A DNA stretch of 64,000 nucleotides from positions 3,692,441 through 3,756,440 of the forward strand of contig NC_092368.1 of NCBI RefSeq assembly GCF_030848805.1, given 5' to 3'. Within the stretch, counting starts at the first letter, position 1; every line of letters begins with the position of its first letter. Source of the DNA: Temnothorax longispinosus. Taxonomy: Eukaryota; Arthropoda; Insecta; Hymenoptera; Formicidae. The notes under the pieces are model-generated. The model did no database searches. It saw nothing but the letters and a program-made list of their open reading frames with translations, and had not been told where the DNA came from. A program made the position numbers and the translations under genes. Shown here one piece after another: positions 50,190 through 61,469 of the stretch.

Positions 50190-50473
50190 CTGAAAATCTC
50201 GCGATTCGCGCGGTGCGTTCTGCTATTATCCCGCGGGTGGTAAACGTAATCGTTCGCGCACAAATTGCGAGCCGTGCGAAACAGTTAATCGAGGCGTGAC
50301 GCGATTCGGCGGCCCGATATATTTATGCGCGATCGGATATCGATCCTGCTTTTATCTCAGCGACCGGAAGCGACCGACGCGTTCTCGGTTATCGTGTTAT
50401 CGGTCCCGACTTTCGACGAGACTGCGCTCAATTCGCGCGCAGTCGCGTCTGCGGCTCGATCGAGTTAATTTAA
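48331..50473. other. Intergenic DNA upstream of mid, no gene seen
   Basis: An AT-rich part (48560-48860) is followed by CpG-rich unique blocks (49010-49410, 49690-50060, 50200-50460) that resemble the intronic candidate regulatory blocks. No coding frame has family resemblance. The GA tract at 50091-50187 interrupts it. Confidence 0.6.
50091..50187. repeat. (GA)n / GGGA tract
   Basis: A purine tract of GGGAGA, GGGA and GA units. Long Glu/Arg and Ser/Leu frames over it are artefacts. Confidence 0.95.
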
Positions 50474-51094
50474 TCTTGAAAAATCTCGAAAAAACTTAAA
50501 CAGTAGTATCTTCACTTCGAAAAAAAAAACAAAGTAGTAGTATTATACCTCGAAAAAACCTAAGTAACAAGTGGTGGACGTAATCTTTGTATCTCCAAAA
50601 ATCTCGAAAAAACCTAAGCAGTATTATTTTTATTTCCAAAAAATTATTACTCAAGTGATACACATCACAAAATTACGTTACCTTATCAAAAAATGAGTCG
50701 CGCTTCAAGTGATCTATTATTACAATTACAAAAAAGAAATGATATCTCTTTAAATTACAGCGCCAATTACAGAGAACATATATTTTTTGAGATACAAAGA
50801 TTACGTCTACCACTTGTTACTTAGGTTTTTTCTAAGTATAATATTACTACTGCTTTTCTTCGATTAGAATAAAAAATTGAATCATGAAGAATTACACAGG
50901 TAACAGTACAAAATACAAATATTTTATTAAAATATTTAAACCCAACAAGGAATACAAGGTATTTAAATACAAAGTTTATATATGTATTTTAAAGATTTAA
51001 TCGCATCGCAAAGAATTACAGAGGTAACAGTACAAAAAATAAAAATATTTTATTAAAATACATAAATTTTTCTTGTCAAAAAACTTGGCGCTGC

Positions 51095-51147
<53 letters not shown>

Positions 51148-51847
51148 TTTACAAATTACACACACACACATCGCCCACACCCACTCGCTCGCACATACAC
51201 ACCAGGCTGACCTAATTTTGAGGTCTAGCAGCGCCAAGTTTTTTGACAAGAAAAATTTATGTATTTTAATAAAATATTTTTATTTTTTGTACTGTTACCT
51301 CTGTAATTCTTTGCGATGCGATTAAATCTTTTAAAATACATATATAAACTTTGTATTTAAATACCTTGTATTCCCTTGTTGGGTTTAAATATTTTAATAA
51401 AATATTTGTATTTTGTACTGTTACCTGTGTAATTCTTCATGATTCAATTTTTTATTCTAATCGAAGAAAAGCAGTAGTAATATTATACTTCGAAAAAACC
51501 TAAGTAACAAGTGGTAGACGTAATCTTTGTATCTCAAAAAATATATGTTCTCTGTATTGGCGCTGTAATTTAAAGAGATATCATTTCTTTTTTGTAATTG
51601 TAATAATAGATCACTTGAAGCGCGACTCATTTTTTGATAAGGTAACGTAATTTTGTGATGTGTATCACTTGAGTAATAATTTTTTGGAAAAAAAATAATA
51701 CTGCTTAGGTTTTTTCGAGATTTTTGGAGATACAAAGATTACGTCCACCACTTGTTACTTAGGTTTTTTCGAGGTATAATACTACTACTTTGTTTTTTTT
51801 TTCGAAGTGAAGATACTACTGTTTAAGTTTTTCGAGATTTTTCAAGA
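50474..51847. mobile_element. Giant near-perfect inverted repeat (fold-back element)
   Basis: The left arm 50474-51097 and right arm 51225-51847 are reverse complements over about 623 bp with only scattered differences (for example a one-base indel in CCAACAAGGAATAC and in GCGCCAATTACAG). The spacer, 51098-51224, is a (GA)n tract plus a CA-rich stretch. Each outer arm holds repeated subunits of the form ACCTAAGTAACAAGTGGT followed by GACGTAATCTTTGTATCT. There is no coding capacity. It may be a fold-back transposon or a tandem-repeat array that duplicated head to head. Confidence 0.9.
51098..51144. repeat. (GA)n microsatellite in the fold-back spacer
   Basis: An uninterrupted GA run at the centre of the inverted repeat, followed by a CA-rich stretch (51158-51202). 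Confidence 0.95.
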
Positions 51848-52100
51848 TACAAAGATTTCGTCTACCACTTGTTACTTAGATTTTTTTAAGGTATAATACT
51901 ACCACTGTTTTTTTTTTCGAGGTAACAACATATACACTACTATGCGTGTACTTGGCGCCTTTCTTTACCTTTTTTTAAAAAAGGTATTTTGTACAGATAT
52001 CACGCCCTTTTGCAGTATTACGCATTGTATAAACAATATGTACAGGGTGTTATTTCGAGGTATAATACTACCACTTTGTTTTTTTTCGAGGTAATTATAT
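51848..52100. repeat. Extra subunits of the fold-back repeat
   Basis: Beyond the right arm the same subunit (TACAAAGATT..CGTCTACCACTTGTTACTTAG, then GGTATAATACTACCACT) recurs once at about 51847-51925. A partial copy lies at about 52054-52092. Between them sits unrelated DNA ending in GTACAGGGTGTTA, a common repeat terminus. Confidence 0.65.
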
Positions 52101-52104
52101 TTAC

Positions 52105-52231
52105 CGCATGTTGTTCCGCCGGCGCCTGATGCCTCTCCCAGACCTCCACTTTCTTTCACGCTGCTCGGGGTGTCCTTCGTGTTTCCTCGATGCGAAGCTG
52201 ATGCTCCTTCCTGCGCGCGCGTCGATATGTT
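52105..52231 (-). other. Exon-like module copy 1
   Basis: On the minus strand it runs from acceptor ATGTTACAG to donor ATGCG|GTAAAT, 127 nt. It is open in one frame: NISTRAQEGASASHRGNTK, then DTPSSVKESGGLGEASGAGG. It is one of three tandem copies; this one has lost the GCATCGGCGTA-type end, and its donor runs straight into the fold-back repeat. The protein is not recognised. Coding status is inferred from splice sites and an open frame only. Confidence 0.4.
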
Positions 52232-52487
52232 CTGTAACATAAAATAACAAATCGATTAAATAATTGTCACGCGCATCGAACATCTTATTCGTTATTCCGA
52301 TTAATCTTTTCCTAAATTACTTCTTCGAAAAAAGTCTCTACGTTAGAATCAACTTGAATCAATTTTTCGATTTATTTCTTTTTACTAATTTATATTTCGA
52401 AACACGGTTTAATGTAGCAACTAAATAAAAACAAACGAAAAAAGAGATTCTATAATATCTTTAGAAAAAATAAAAAATAACACTTAC

Positions 52488-52613
52488 CAGAAGTGTTAGT
52501 ACGCCGATGATGCCCGATGCCTCTCCCAGGCCTCCACCTCCTCTCAGGCTGCTCGAGATGTCCATCGTGTTTTCTCGATGCAAAGCTGATGGTCCTTCCA
52601 GCGTGGATATTTT
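52488..52613 (-). other. Exon-like module copy 2
   Basis: 126 nt (42 whole codons) between acceptor TTTTATGTTACAG and donor CTTCTG|GTAAGTG. The open frame reads KISTLEGPSALHRENTMDIS, SSLRGGGGLGEASG, then IIGVLTLL. It is phase-neutral, so it could be gained or lost without a frameshift. Similarity to copy 1 runs through the exon and the flanking intron sequence. Confidence 0.45.
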
Positions 52614-52862
52614 CTGTAACATAAAAAATAATCGAATAGATTAAATAATTGTCACGCTATTCGTTATTCAGATTAATACACATTCAATTTACTTCTTCGC
52701 AAAAAAGGTCTCTACGTTAGAATCAACTTGAATCAAATTTTTCAAATTATTTCTTTTACTAATTTATATTTAAAACACGGTTTAATGTAGCAACTGAATA
52801 AGCACAAACGAAAAAAACAGATTCTATAATATCTTTAGAAAAAAATAAAAAGCAACATTTAC

Positions 52863-52987
52863 CAGAAGTGTTGATACGCCGATGCCCGATGCCTATCCTA
52901 GGCCTCCTCCTCCTCTCAGGCTGCTCGGGATATCAGGTTCGCAGGATTCCCTCGCTGCTCCGATGTCACCTTCTGCGTCGTTATTTT
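52863..52987 (-). pseudogene. Exon-like module copy 3, closed in all frames
   Basis: 125 nt between acceptor AATATTTCAG and donor CTTCTG|GTAAATG. It matches copy 2 in its 3' half (AGCAGCCTGAGAGGAGG...GGCATCGG). The 5' half has diverged. The frame equivalent to copy 2 hits TGA, the second hits TAA at once, and the third ends in TAG at CTAGGATAG. It can only be a terminal exon or a decayed copy. Confidence 0.5.
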
Positions 52988-53086
52988 CTGAAATATTCAA
53001 ATGAACGATTCGATTAAGTAAAGACAGAAGAGATAGAACATTGTTGGACATAAGTGACATAGTACGTAAAAATCAGTTACACTCAC

Positions 53087-53137
53087 CACTTTCTTTCCTG
53101 CTGTTCCGGCCGCAAAATCCACCACCACCTCCGGGTC
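53087..53137 (-). other. Possible exon cut by the assembly gap
   Basis: On the minus strand the last 51 bases before the gap are open (DPEVVVDFAAGTAGKKV) and end at a good donor, GTG|GTGAGTG. Its last bases resemble the GTGAAAGAAAGTGG stretch of copy 1. It may be a further member of the array or an upstream exon of the same unknown gene; the 5' part is missing. Confidence 0.35.
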
Positions 53138-53637
53138 NNNNNNNNNNNNNNNNNNNNNNNNNNNNNNNNNNNNNNNNNNNNNNNNNNNNNNNNNNNNNNN
53201 NNNNNNNNNNNNNNNNNNNNNNNNNNNNNNNNNNNNNNNNNNNNNNNNNNNNNNNNNNNNNNNNNNNNNNNNNNNNNNNNNNNNNNNNNNNNNNNNNNNN
53301 NNNNNNNNNNNNNNNNNNNNNNNNNNNNNNNNNNNNNNNNNNNNNNNNNNNNNNNNNNNNNNNNNNNNNNNNNNNNNNNNNNNNNNNNNNNNNNNNNNNN
53401 NNNNNNNNNNNNNNNNNNNNNNNNNNNNNNNNNNNNNNNNNNNNNNNNNNNNNNNNNNNNNNNNNNNNNNNNNNNNNNNNNNNNNNNNNNNNNNNNNNNN
53501 NNNNNNNNNNNNNNNNNNNNNNNNNNNNNNNNNNNNNNNNNNNNNNNNNNNNNNNNNNNNNNNNNNNNNNNNNNNNNNNNNNNNNNNNNNNNNNNNNNNN
53601 NNNNNNNNNNNNNNNNNNNNNNNNNNNNNNNNNNNNN
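53138..53637. other. Assembly gap of 500 N
   Basis: Exactly 500 undetermined bases, likely a fixed-size placeholder. It lies at the edge of the tandem array, where repeats probably broke the assembly. Frames that appear to cross it are artefacts. Confidence 0.98.
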
Positions 53638-56600
53638 TTAAAAATAAATTTTCACATTTGGACTTTGCGTCGCAATATCTCCGCTCGTAGGGCACGTAGC
53701 GGAATATTATGAGAGAAACCCCCCCCTAATTGGACCCCAAGCTATCGATCAAGCCTACTTAGAACTTGATCCGTTCACTCGTTATCGAGATCTCAACATC
53801 TCGGGTACTCGCAACCCGTCGCGTCGCGTAAAAGAGTCACGGTCGGTCTCGCTCCGCGTGTACTTGGCGCGAGACACTACCGTGTCTCTTGATTAATCGA
53901 TCTGGCGCGCCGTCGAAGACTCGAAGAGTCGGGATCGCTAATTTCGGCGCACAAAAGCGCGAGAATAAAACACCTAAAAATTCCCGCTGGTGCGACCTGT
54001 CGACTATAATTTTCTATGTTAAGTATTTTGACAATTAAACTATAAATAAAATCTCTATTAATATAACAAAATAAAAATTAATTAAAATACAAGATTTTAT
54101 TATGTTTATCTACATCCTCGAATTAATTTGCCAAATTTCTTTAATTCTGAATATCGAATGAATTATAGCGAACGCTTGTTTCTCTTAGATTGATGAGTAT
54201 GAGAGGAATTGATGCGCGAAAGGCGGCTTTAATTAGCGAAATAAAAATCTTGTTGAGTTTAATAAGCATCGAGGCCACGTGTCTTGTTTCCTTAACGAAG
54301 TCGCCCGATGTAATTATTGCTAAGCTGCGGCGAAGAATAGTGATTCTCTATTCGCAATTAGCATAGTACGCAACACGTGCGGGGGCAAACCGGCGCGACC
54401 GAAACCCGCCGCACTGATTCCGCGATCCGATCTTCGCGAACACCAGTAATTAGACATGCCTGCGAAAGGCGACGCGCAACGCACGACCGGTGTCAATTAG
54501 CGATGGTCTAACGACGTGAGCGGTTAACTAATTATGTGCGCGGTATGCACTTTTATGTCCGCCGAACGATCAAGATCGAATCAGAGACCTTAATTAATCA
54601 TATGCTTTTTCAGCCTTTCGTGACGTGACTACTGTATTCCCACATCAACAATTAACGCCTTATGGTTTGAAGTTACCATTCCTCCCTTCCCCTGAATCTG
54701 ACAAACAGAAAATGCATTTAAAAAAAACATAAGAAATACTCCGTACAGCTGTCAATGATAATGATTTTTCAATCGCAAACTCCAGATTTAAATATAGAAT
54801 TCGATTGCGTTTATAAACATGTGGAATTTATGTCTCAATACAAAACAGGTTTTGGGAATAACTTGGTCAATGCGAAAAATATTGCTTGAAATTACTTTTC
54901 GCAAATGCCGTACGAAATTTTTCGGCCATTCTCACGCGAGACCGTTCAACTTTTCGAGTTAATTTCATTTACGCCAGCCCGTCAACAACATTTACGCTGG
55001 CAAGCCGGGCGGGCGCGTAAACGCAGCATCTTGCCGAGCTTCTAAAAAGCTATGCCTTACCGTGTATCAAAGAGAATACCGCCGCACCGCTTCCGGTCGT
55101 TCGGCTCTTCCGCCCACCGCCGCGGCTTTTTCGTCCCAAATAATCTGCCGCCGCCGCACGGCGGCGGTTATTGCCTACATTACGATCAGGTGAACCCGTT
55201 TAATACTCGTAGACCAGCGAAAACCACTTCAAAGGACCGCGTTGAAACAGACGCGTTCCGGCGCGACCTTTGTAACTTTATGTATCTTCAACGCTGTGCG
55301 GTAAAAAACATCTTTGTCGACCCCGGCGCGGTGCCACGCCGCGGAGCGAGCAGGAGGATAAATTTGGTCGACGAAATGGATAATGAAAATTGAATTCAAT
55401 ATTTCTGCAAGACTATTTCTAGAGGATATTTTAGGTATATCAAAGACACGATCAAATAAAAATTCAAAAAGAGATATTATATATTTTCGTATGTAGATCA
55501 TTAAAATATTAATAGAATAGAATATTAACCAGAATTTAAATTCTCTAATATTATATAGGTTCCATGTTAAAAGTATACCAATTAAAATTAATATTAAGCT
55601 TCTATTCTAATAAATATCTATTTTAATTAATTCGTTTTTAAAGTTAATCGATCTTTACTCTAATAAATTTATTCTAATAATTAGTCTTTATTCTATCCTA
55701 ATAAATATCTGTTTTAATTTGTAATTATTTAAAATGAATAAAAATTATTATATGTTCTTATTTCTCTCTCTCTTTAATATATATATGTATAGGATGGCCC
55801 AGATCTACCCCGCGCAATCTTCTAACTAAATAAGCCCAGACCAAGAAAATAAACTGTGATTTAATCATGTTTAAACATCACGAAGACAATACGTAGGAAA
55901 AATTATATATACGCATAACTTTATAGTCTACGGCACTACACACATCACCTACGCTTTATACGCACGAATATAATACCACCGCGCAGATTAATGCTTCGCG
56001 ATTCTACACGTCGTATCGTTCTAGACATAGCGCGATTTATATTCGCACGAACATGCCGTGAAACGAGCAATTATTGTTATAGCCATTTTGTGCTGCACCG
56101 ATTAATGCCACGTTTCACGAGCGTATCGATCCCGCAAAATTGATTCGCGCTCAGCAATCGTCGTTAGGAAATAACTTTTCGTTATTACGATCTGCTGAGT
56201 CCTCGTGTGATTTATGCGTTATTCATTTTGTTTTACGTACTACGCGATTTTCAACAATATATACACTGCATATTCAAGATCATTATCATTTTTATCAGTC
56301 TAAAACTCACGAGATTATTTAACAATCGAAATCTTTCTTGCGTATACAGACGAGAATCCTTATAAAATAATTTTTGGTCTCACTGACGCATCTATATATT
56401 CTTTCTGTTTATGTTATATAAAATATTAATCAGATTATGTAGCGTAGCGAATGACTCGATGTACTCTGTTCTGTGACTTTTAACGAAAGATTCGGCCGGG
56501 AGAACATTAATCGCCTAACAAGAAATCCCCGGCAGTAAAAGATGTCAATCACACGGGATATAGGCGTTTCTTTCTCTCGACTATAGGCCGATGGACCTCC

Positions 56601-57583
56601 CAATGAACTTTCGGGATTGCCACGGGCAGTCGACGGGGTTGCTGCTTCGTTTAGGGGAGCCAGTGTAATCTGCTTAGCTCTGACGCTGATCCGGACAAAT
56701 CGCCGCGCGGTTACGCGGCACTTATTCCCATCTTTCGATGCTCCTTCGCTCTCTCGCCCTCTCACAATCCCGTCCCTCCACGTGCATCATAGACCCACAC
56801 ACGAATCCGATCGATGCACACGCGTCGAGTCTCTACCACTGAATCGATGAAAAATGCAACACGTCGATCCTAACTTCGCGGCGGACGCGCGAATAGCGAC
56901 AGTCACATCTGTGTTTTATGCAAGTGTATCTTTACTTCAGCGAACACTTCACGAGAACATATTACATTATTACATTTTGCGTGCATTATTGGTGTACAAA
57001 ATTTCTTGCATTTCTTGCTTCTTTCGTGATTGCCAAATATAATATTAAAATAATATAATATATTATAATATAAGAAAGACTAGGATGTTTTAAAACTTGT
57101 CAATACTTAGGTATAGCGAATGCTACGAAATAAATAAAACTAAACAAAATTTAAACCTACGCCGAAATGTCAGTTGTCAAGGAATAGCGACCGCATTTGG
57201 CGCTTATCAAATATCGCGGAAATATCAGTACGAGAAGAAGAACGGCACAAAACAATGCCCGCTCGGTAATAATGGCGGTGCTATTAAGTACCGTCCGTGT
57301 CATTAAGGTAAGTGCTCTTTACCTTTTCTTACCGTTTTTTATTCCCATCGAGCGTGACGCGCGAGTTAACCACGGTATTCGAGTATCTTCGCAATATTAT
57401 CTCCCGAGATAACACCATCGGTTCTTATAAGAAACACCGGCTGCTTTTCAGCGAAATAATTTATTAATCGAGGGAGGGCCTCTCGCCGACGAAGTATATA
57501 AGTTACTTTTTGCTTCGTCCGTACAGAGAGATATAAATGCATGCTTATGCCGCACATCGTCGAAAAAAGTTATTTCAGGATTT

Positions 57584-57586
<3 letters not shown>
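53638..57586. other. Intergenic DNA after the gap, no gene seen
   Basis: From 53638 to about 53990 the sequence is richer in GC and resembles repeat-derived DNA (it shares CGTGTACTTGGCGC with 51945-51958). It is followed by CpG-rich unique blocks (54180-54560, 54890-55390, 55940-56200, 56430-56900) and AT-rich spacers. Around 55590-55730 a TTCTAATAAATATCT phrase recurs imperfectly. No gene is supported. Confidence 0.55.

Positions 57587-57640
<54 letters not shown>
57587..57640. repeat. (CT)n microsatellite, about 27 units
   Basis: An uninterrupted CT run in intergenic DNA. Confidence 0.97.
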
Positions 57641-57643
<3 letters not shown>

Positions 57644-60600
57644 CAAACTCTTGCTTTAAATAACTATTAAAAGTCATAAGTTTAAATAAAAATCTAATGT
57701 ATACGATTACTAATTTTACCGCAATAATAGTTAATAATGCTGGATTTTGCATTTCTCGTACAATTCTCAATAAGATATTACATATTGTAACAACACAGCT
57801 CACTGATGCGAGTCGCAAATCAATTGAGTTGAAAATGACAGCAATCGATAAAATGGCGCGTTTAGGGGTTGTAAAGCAATTTCGTAAAGACGTGAGGGAA
57901 GGCAGCGTGTCGTGACAAAGGACCATTGTCCATATCCTTCGAGCATGATTGACATCTGTTATACAACAAAACTCGGACGACTCCGAAAGTGGTTCGGTTA
58001 GGCTTGCGGTTTTGGCGGGCGCAGCCGTGCCCGTTTACGTCGGCTTATAATGCCGACCACGTGGCAGTCGTAGCGCGATATTTAATATCGCAAAACGAGA
58101 GAACAACGATCGCGTCGGAACGGAGGGCCAAACAAGATCACATGACGGCTCGCAATCGGCCAAACAACGTGGCCTTTGACGGCCGCCGACCGTGCCCGAA
58201 CAGACAAATATATAATTGGCAACGGAGACGAAGATTTTGAAAATAATTTTCTCTTTTCTCAGATCTCTCGGTAGCAAATTTCAATCGTACGATATGGCAG
58301 ATTTGTTTAGTCTTGAGTCATAATTATTCATTAATAATAAAATTAAATAAATCAACAATATGTGAGAGAGACAATAGGAGGCAAGCTCTCCCTCTCTCAC
58401 ATATTGTTGATTTATTGAAGTGAGCCTTTGTTACTCTAATATTAAAATTAAATAATTTCAATGACATAATGATCTAAATTTTCGTGTTATTTACTAGACG
58501 AACGTTCATAAGCGATTTTATAAAATAATATATAAGGATCTAAGAAAAAATTAGAAGATTAAAAATATCAGAATTATATTAATATAGAAAATGGAAGAGT
58601 CGTATCCAATAAATGTAAGTGAAAATTAGGAACTTCAGGAACGCAAAAAGCCGAAATTTAAAGAAGAATCTCCGATGCTAAAATACGAGGAGCCAAATAT
58701 AAAAACGTTCACGGATCAACGACTCAAGAATTTAGTAACTCTAGGGATCTAAAGATAGTTTTGTTATCGTCGCGGTGGCGCGTGATAGCGGGTAGCCTGT
58801 TTCTCTTGTTTGCTCACTATTTCGAGGCTTTGCTGTACCGAGATTCGAGTGTAATTCGATTTTCTTTATGCCGGCAGCAGACAAGCGTACGGTTCACCGC
58901 ATCCCCTCGGTCGCCATGGCAACCATCTTGAAAAGACAGCGGCTTAATTAAAAGCTGATTCGTTCTCCACCTTGCCAATTTTCTTAGCGGATACCGCTTG
59001 AAACCACTTAATCGCCCGACCGCAGAAGTGCCACCAATTTGCCGGGTATACAGCGCGTCTGTTCGAAGATCCTCGAGGGATGGAAGACTAGGGGAAGATA
59101 GGCGGCAAGAAGGGGAGAGGAGGAAGAAGGAGTCGAAAGGAACGGAACGATCGCAGTTGGCACCCAGAACCTTCGAACTAATCCTGGAATCAATCGAGAG
59201 GCACGAACACCTATTAAGTCGCGATTATCCGAAGTCACCTCAGCTGCCGGACTTTCCAAACTTTTCGCAGGACTCCTTCATTAGCGAGATTTGCCACCGT
59301 CTTGACTAGCTGTTCAATGGAACCGCAAGAAAACTCGCGTGCAAATCTTAATTTTTTTTTCGATCGTATGCAGTTATTTCTCTCTCGTATTTTCGCATAT
59401 TCAGTTTTATTATTTCTCTCTTTCTTTCTCCGCCCCCTTCTCTCTCACACTGTATATATTAATCGGAAAATAAATAGAGAAGGCAAGACTAAAATCTTGA
59501 AAACATTTCAAATTTAGTTTTTCCACTAACATTTCTATCAAGCTAATGCACGCAGCAAGCTTAGTAGAGCTTTCACAAAAGATGGACTTCTTACATTAAA
59601 AATAATTTTAGACATTTTCGTTTTATATATATTTAAATGTATACCGACAATTATTTTATAGCAGCATAAATTGCTGCACAAATATATATTCTCTTGTTCT
59701 TCAATAATTTTATAATATTTTTTACTAAAACAACCCGCATAATGCCTCAATCAAAATTCCATCATGAAAGACGAAGGAAATGTTTTTCCGCGACACTAAG
59801 AGCGACGAGCGAATTTTTCGCATCTCGTCGCCCCGACGATCCCGCGCGGCATTTCGCGCATTATTTCGCCACGAAATTGGCCGCTTTTTGCCCCGGTCTC
59901 GGCATGACCGAACAGAGAGAACGTTGGAGAACGAAGCAGGATGAAAGGAAAGAAAGCGAAGGAAAGAATGAGAGAGAGAGAAGACGAAGGTCCGGAGGAG
60001 CGGCGTTATCCCCCGGGATGAATATGATGTAAATAAATGACGAGCTGCCCTTAAGGGAGTGGATATTAGAGAGGGGGTAAGAAGTGTTATGAAACATAAT
60101 TAGCGACCGCCGCCACTGACTCGCGATGATTACAGGGCGGTGAAGCGAAAGTCGTATGGCGCGCGATGGCGGCGGGGAGGCAGCCGGTGCCGGTGCCGGT
60201 GTCGGGATAGATTTCCTGGGCCGTAGAGCTACTACCTTCTTGCCTTCTCTCTTACCACATTCGCGAAGCGAGCGAACGGCCGCCGACACACGCGCGTGAC
60301 TTCACACCCACGTGAGGGATCGCAGGCGCATGCACCCGCGCGAGCACGAGCGTGCGCGCGAGCGCGAATGCACACGTACACACGCGTGGATTTGCACGTG
60401 GTACACATCACACACCGGCCGCCTACGTGTCGGCTTAGCCACTGGCGTCGAAATAATTCCCGACTGCCTCGAAGTCTAGTTGACTTTTTCTTTTTACAAA
60501 TTTAACATGTACGGATTTCGACGGAAGGAAACCTTTTGGCGTAAAAAAAAAATGTCTTTTGCGACACGTTGGAGAAAAAGAAATAGTTAAGAATACTCAT

Positions 60601-61009
60601 CGGCTCGATAATAAGAGGGATTATAGAGACTAGATAAATTAAATTCCGAGTGCAAATTCTAACTTTCAAATGGCCTAATTTGAAAATTGTATTTCTGAAC
60701 ACGTGCAAAACTGAAATTTCAACTGCTTGATAGAAATTATTTGTAAATTAAATTCTCCACAGTGCAAATTCAGACTATTATCAGACTATGACTTCTTCAA
60801 ACTGTTAAGTCTAGGAACAATTTTTTTACTAAAGGACAATTTTTTAACTTTAACTATTTCCACCTTTGTGATTCGAAATAGCTTGGCAGTAAAGGGTTAA
60901 ACGCCTGAAATAGGTGCGAGATTTATTATACATATTTGCGATTCTAATAATAATTAATATTTCCTGTCTGGATATTCGATTGGATCTTCTATTGACATAT
61001 CCTTGTTAT
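57641..61009. other. Intergenic DNA, no gene seen
   Basis: It contains CpG-rich blocks (57930-58260, 58750-59300, 59750-60480) and AT-rich spacers. The frames here are short and biased in composition, without recognisable domains. A GCCGGT repeat lies at about 60183-60202. Confidence 0.55.
58346..58416. repeat. 25-bp perfect hairpin
   Basis: Arms 58346-58370 and 58392-58416 are exact reverse complements (ATCAACAATATGTGAGAGAG and its mate) with a 21-base loop. The total of 71 bases is close to a pre-miRNA in size. The perfect stem is more typical of a small fold-back insertion. Confidence 0.8.
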
Positions 61010-61469
61010 GGCGCTACCGCCACGTCTGCTTAGCTAGCCCCTTCACTTGATCAAAATTTAACGAATAAATTATATAATAATGCGCTCTCTAAATCCATGA
61101 GAAAAAAATTTGTGCTCGTTTTATTTAACCAAAATAATTATTTTTAATGTGCAAGCTGAGTAGATTGTCAGTAAGCTCCCTCACATGTTAATTACAAGTG
61201 ATTTTAAAAAACAAATATACAAAATTTATGTGCTAATTCTCACATCAGAGTAATTTCAATGTTTGCTCACACATTCCTTAAAGAACTTCTCTCTTGATAT
61301 AAACAGTAACATTCCCGTATAACTCGTCAAAAATTAAAAATGATTCTTTTTTTGCGTTTTTCATATAAATTTGAAGAGCGCTAAAAATAGCGCATTTTAT
61401 AATTTATTCGTTAAATTTTGAGGTAAATTCAATTGAAGGGGCCAGCTAGACAGACGTACCATCACCGCC
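61010..61469. mobile_element. Non-autonomous terminal-inverted-repeat element, about 460 bp
   Basis: The left end (ACGTCTGCTTAGCTAGCCCCTTCA) is matched by the inverted right end (ACGTCTGTCTAGCTGGCCCCTTCA). Inside, CAAAATTTAACGAATAAATT and ATGCGCT also pair, giving arms of about 90 bp with small indels. The interior is AT-rich without an open frame, which fits a MITE. No family is assigned and target duplications were not resolved. Confidence 0.75.

Larger units (their letters stand above)
52105..52990. repeat. Tandem duplication, period about 374 bp
   Basis: Shared anchors repeat at a constant distance, both in the exon-like parts and between them. CTACGTTAGAATCAACTTGA occurs at 52338 and 52712, and AATGTAGCAACT at 52411 and 52784. 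Copies 2 and 3 also share the AGAAGTGTT-GA/AG-TACGCCGATG end. The unit therefore contains intron plus exon, not just the exon. Confidence 0.85.

Noticed and set aside
49968..50299. Glu/Arg-run frames over the GA tract
   Set aside because: Pure microsatellite translation on both strands.
50474..51847. Pair of genes or viral insertion in the inverted repeat
   Set aside because: No frame of meaningful length in either arm; sequence is AT-rich and internally repetitive.
52997..53712. Frames on both strands spanning the N stretch
   Set aside because: They are open only because N codons are not counted as stops.
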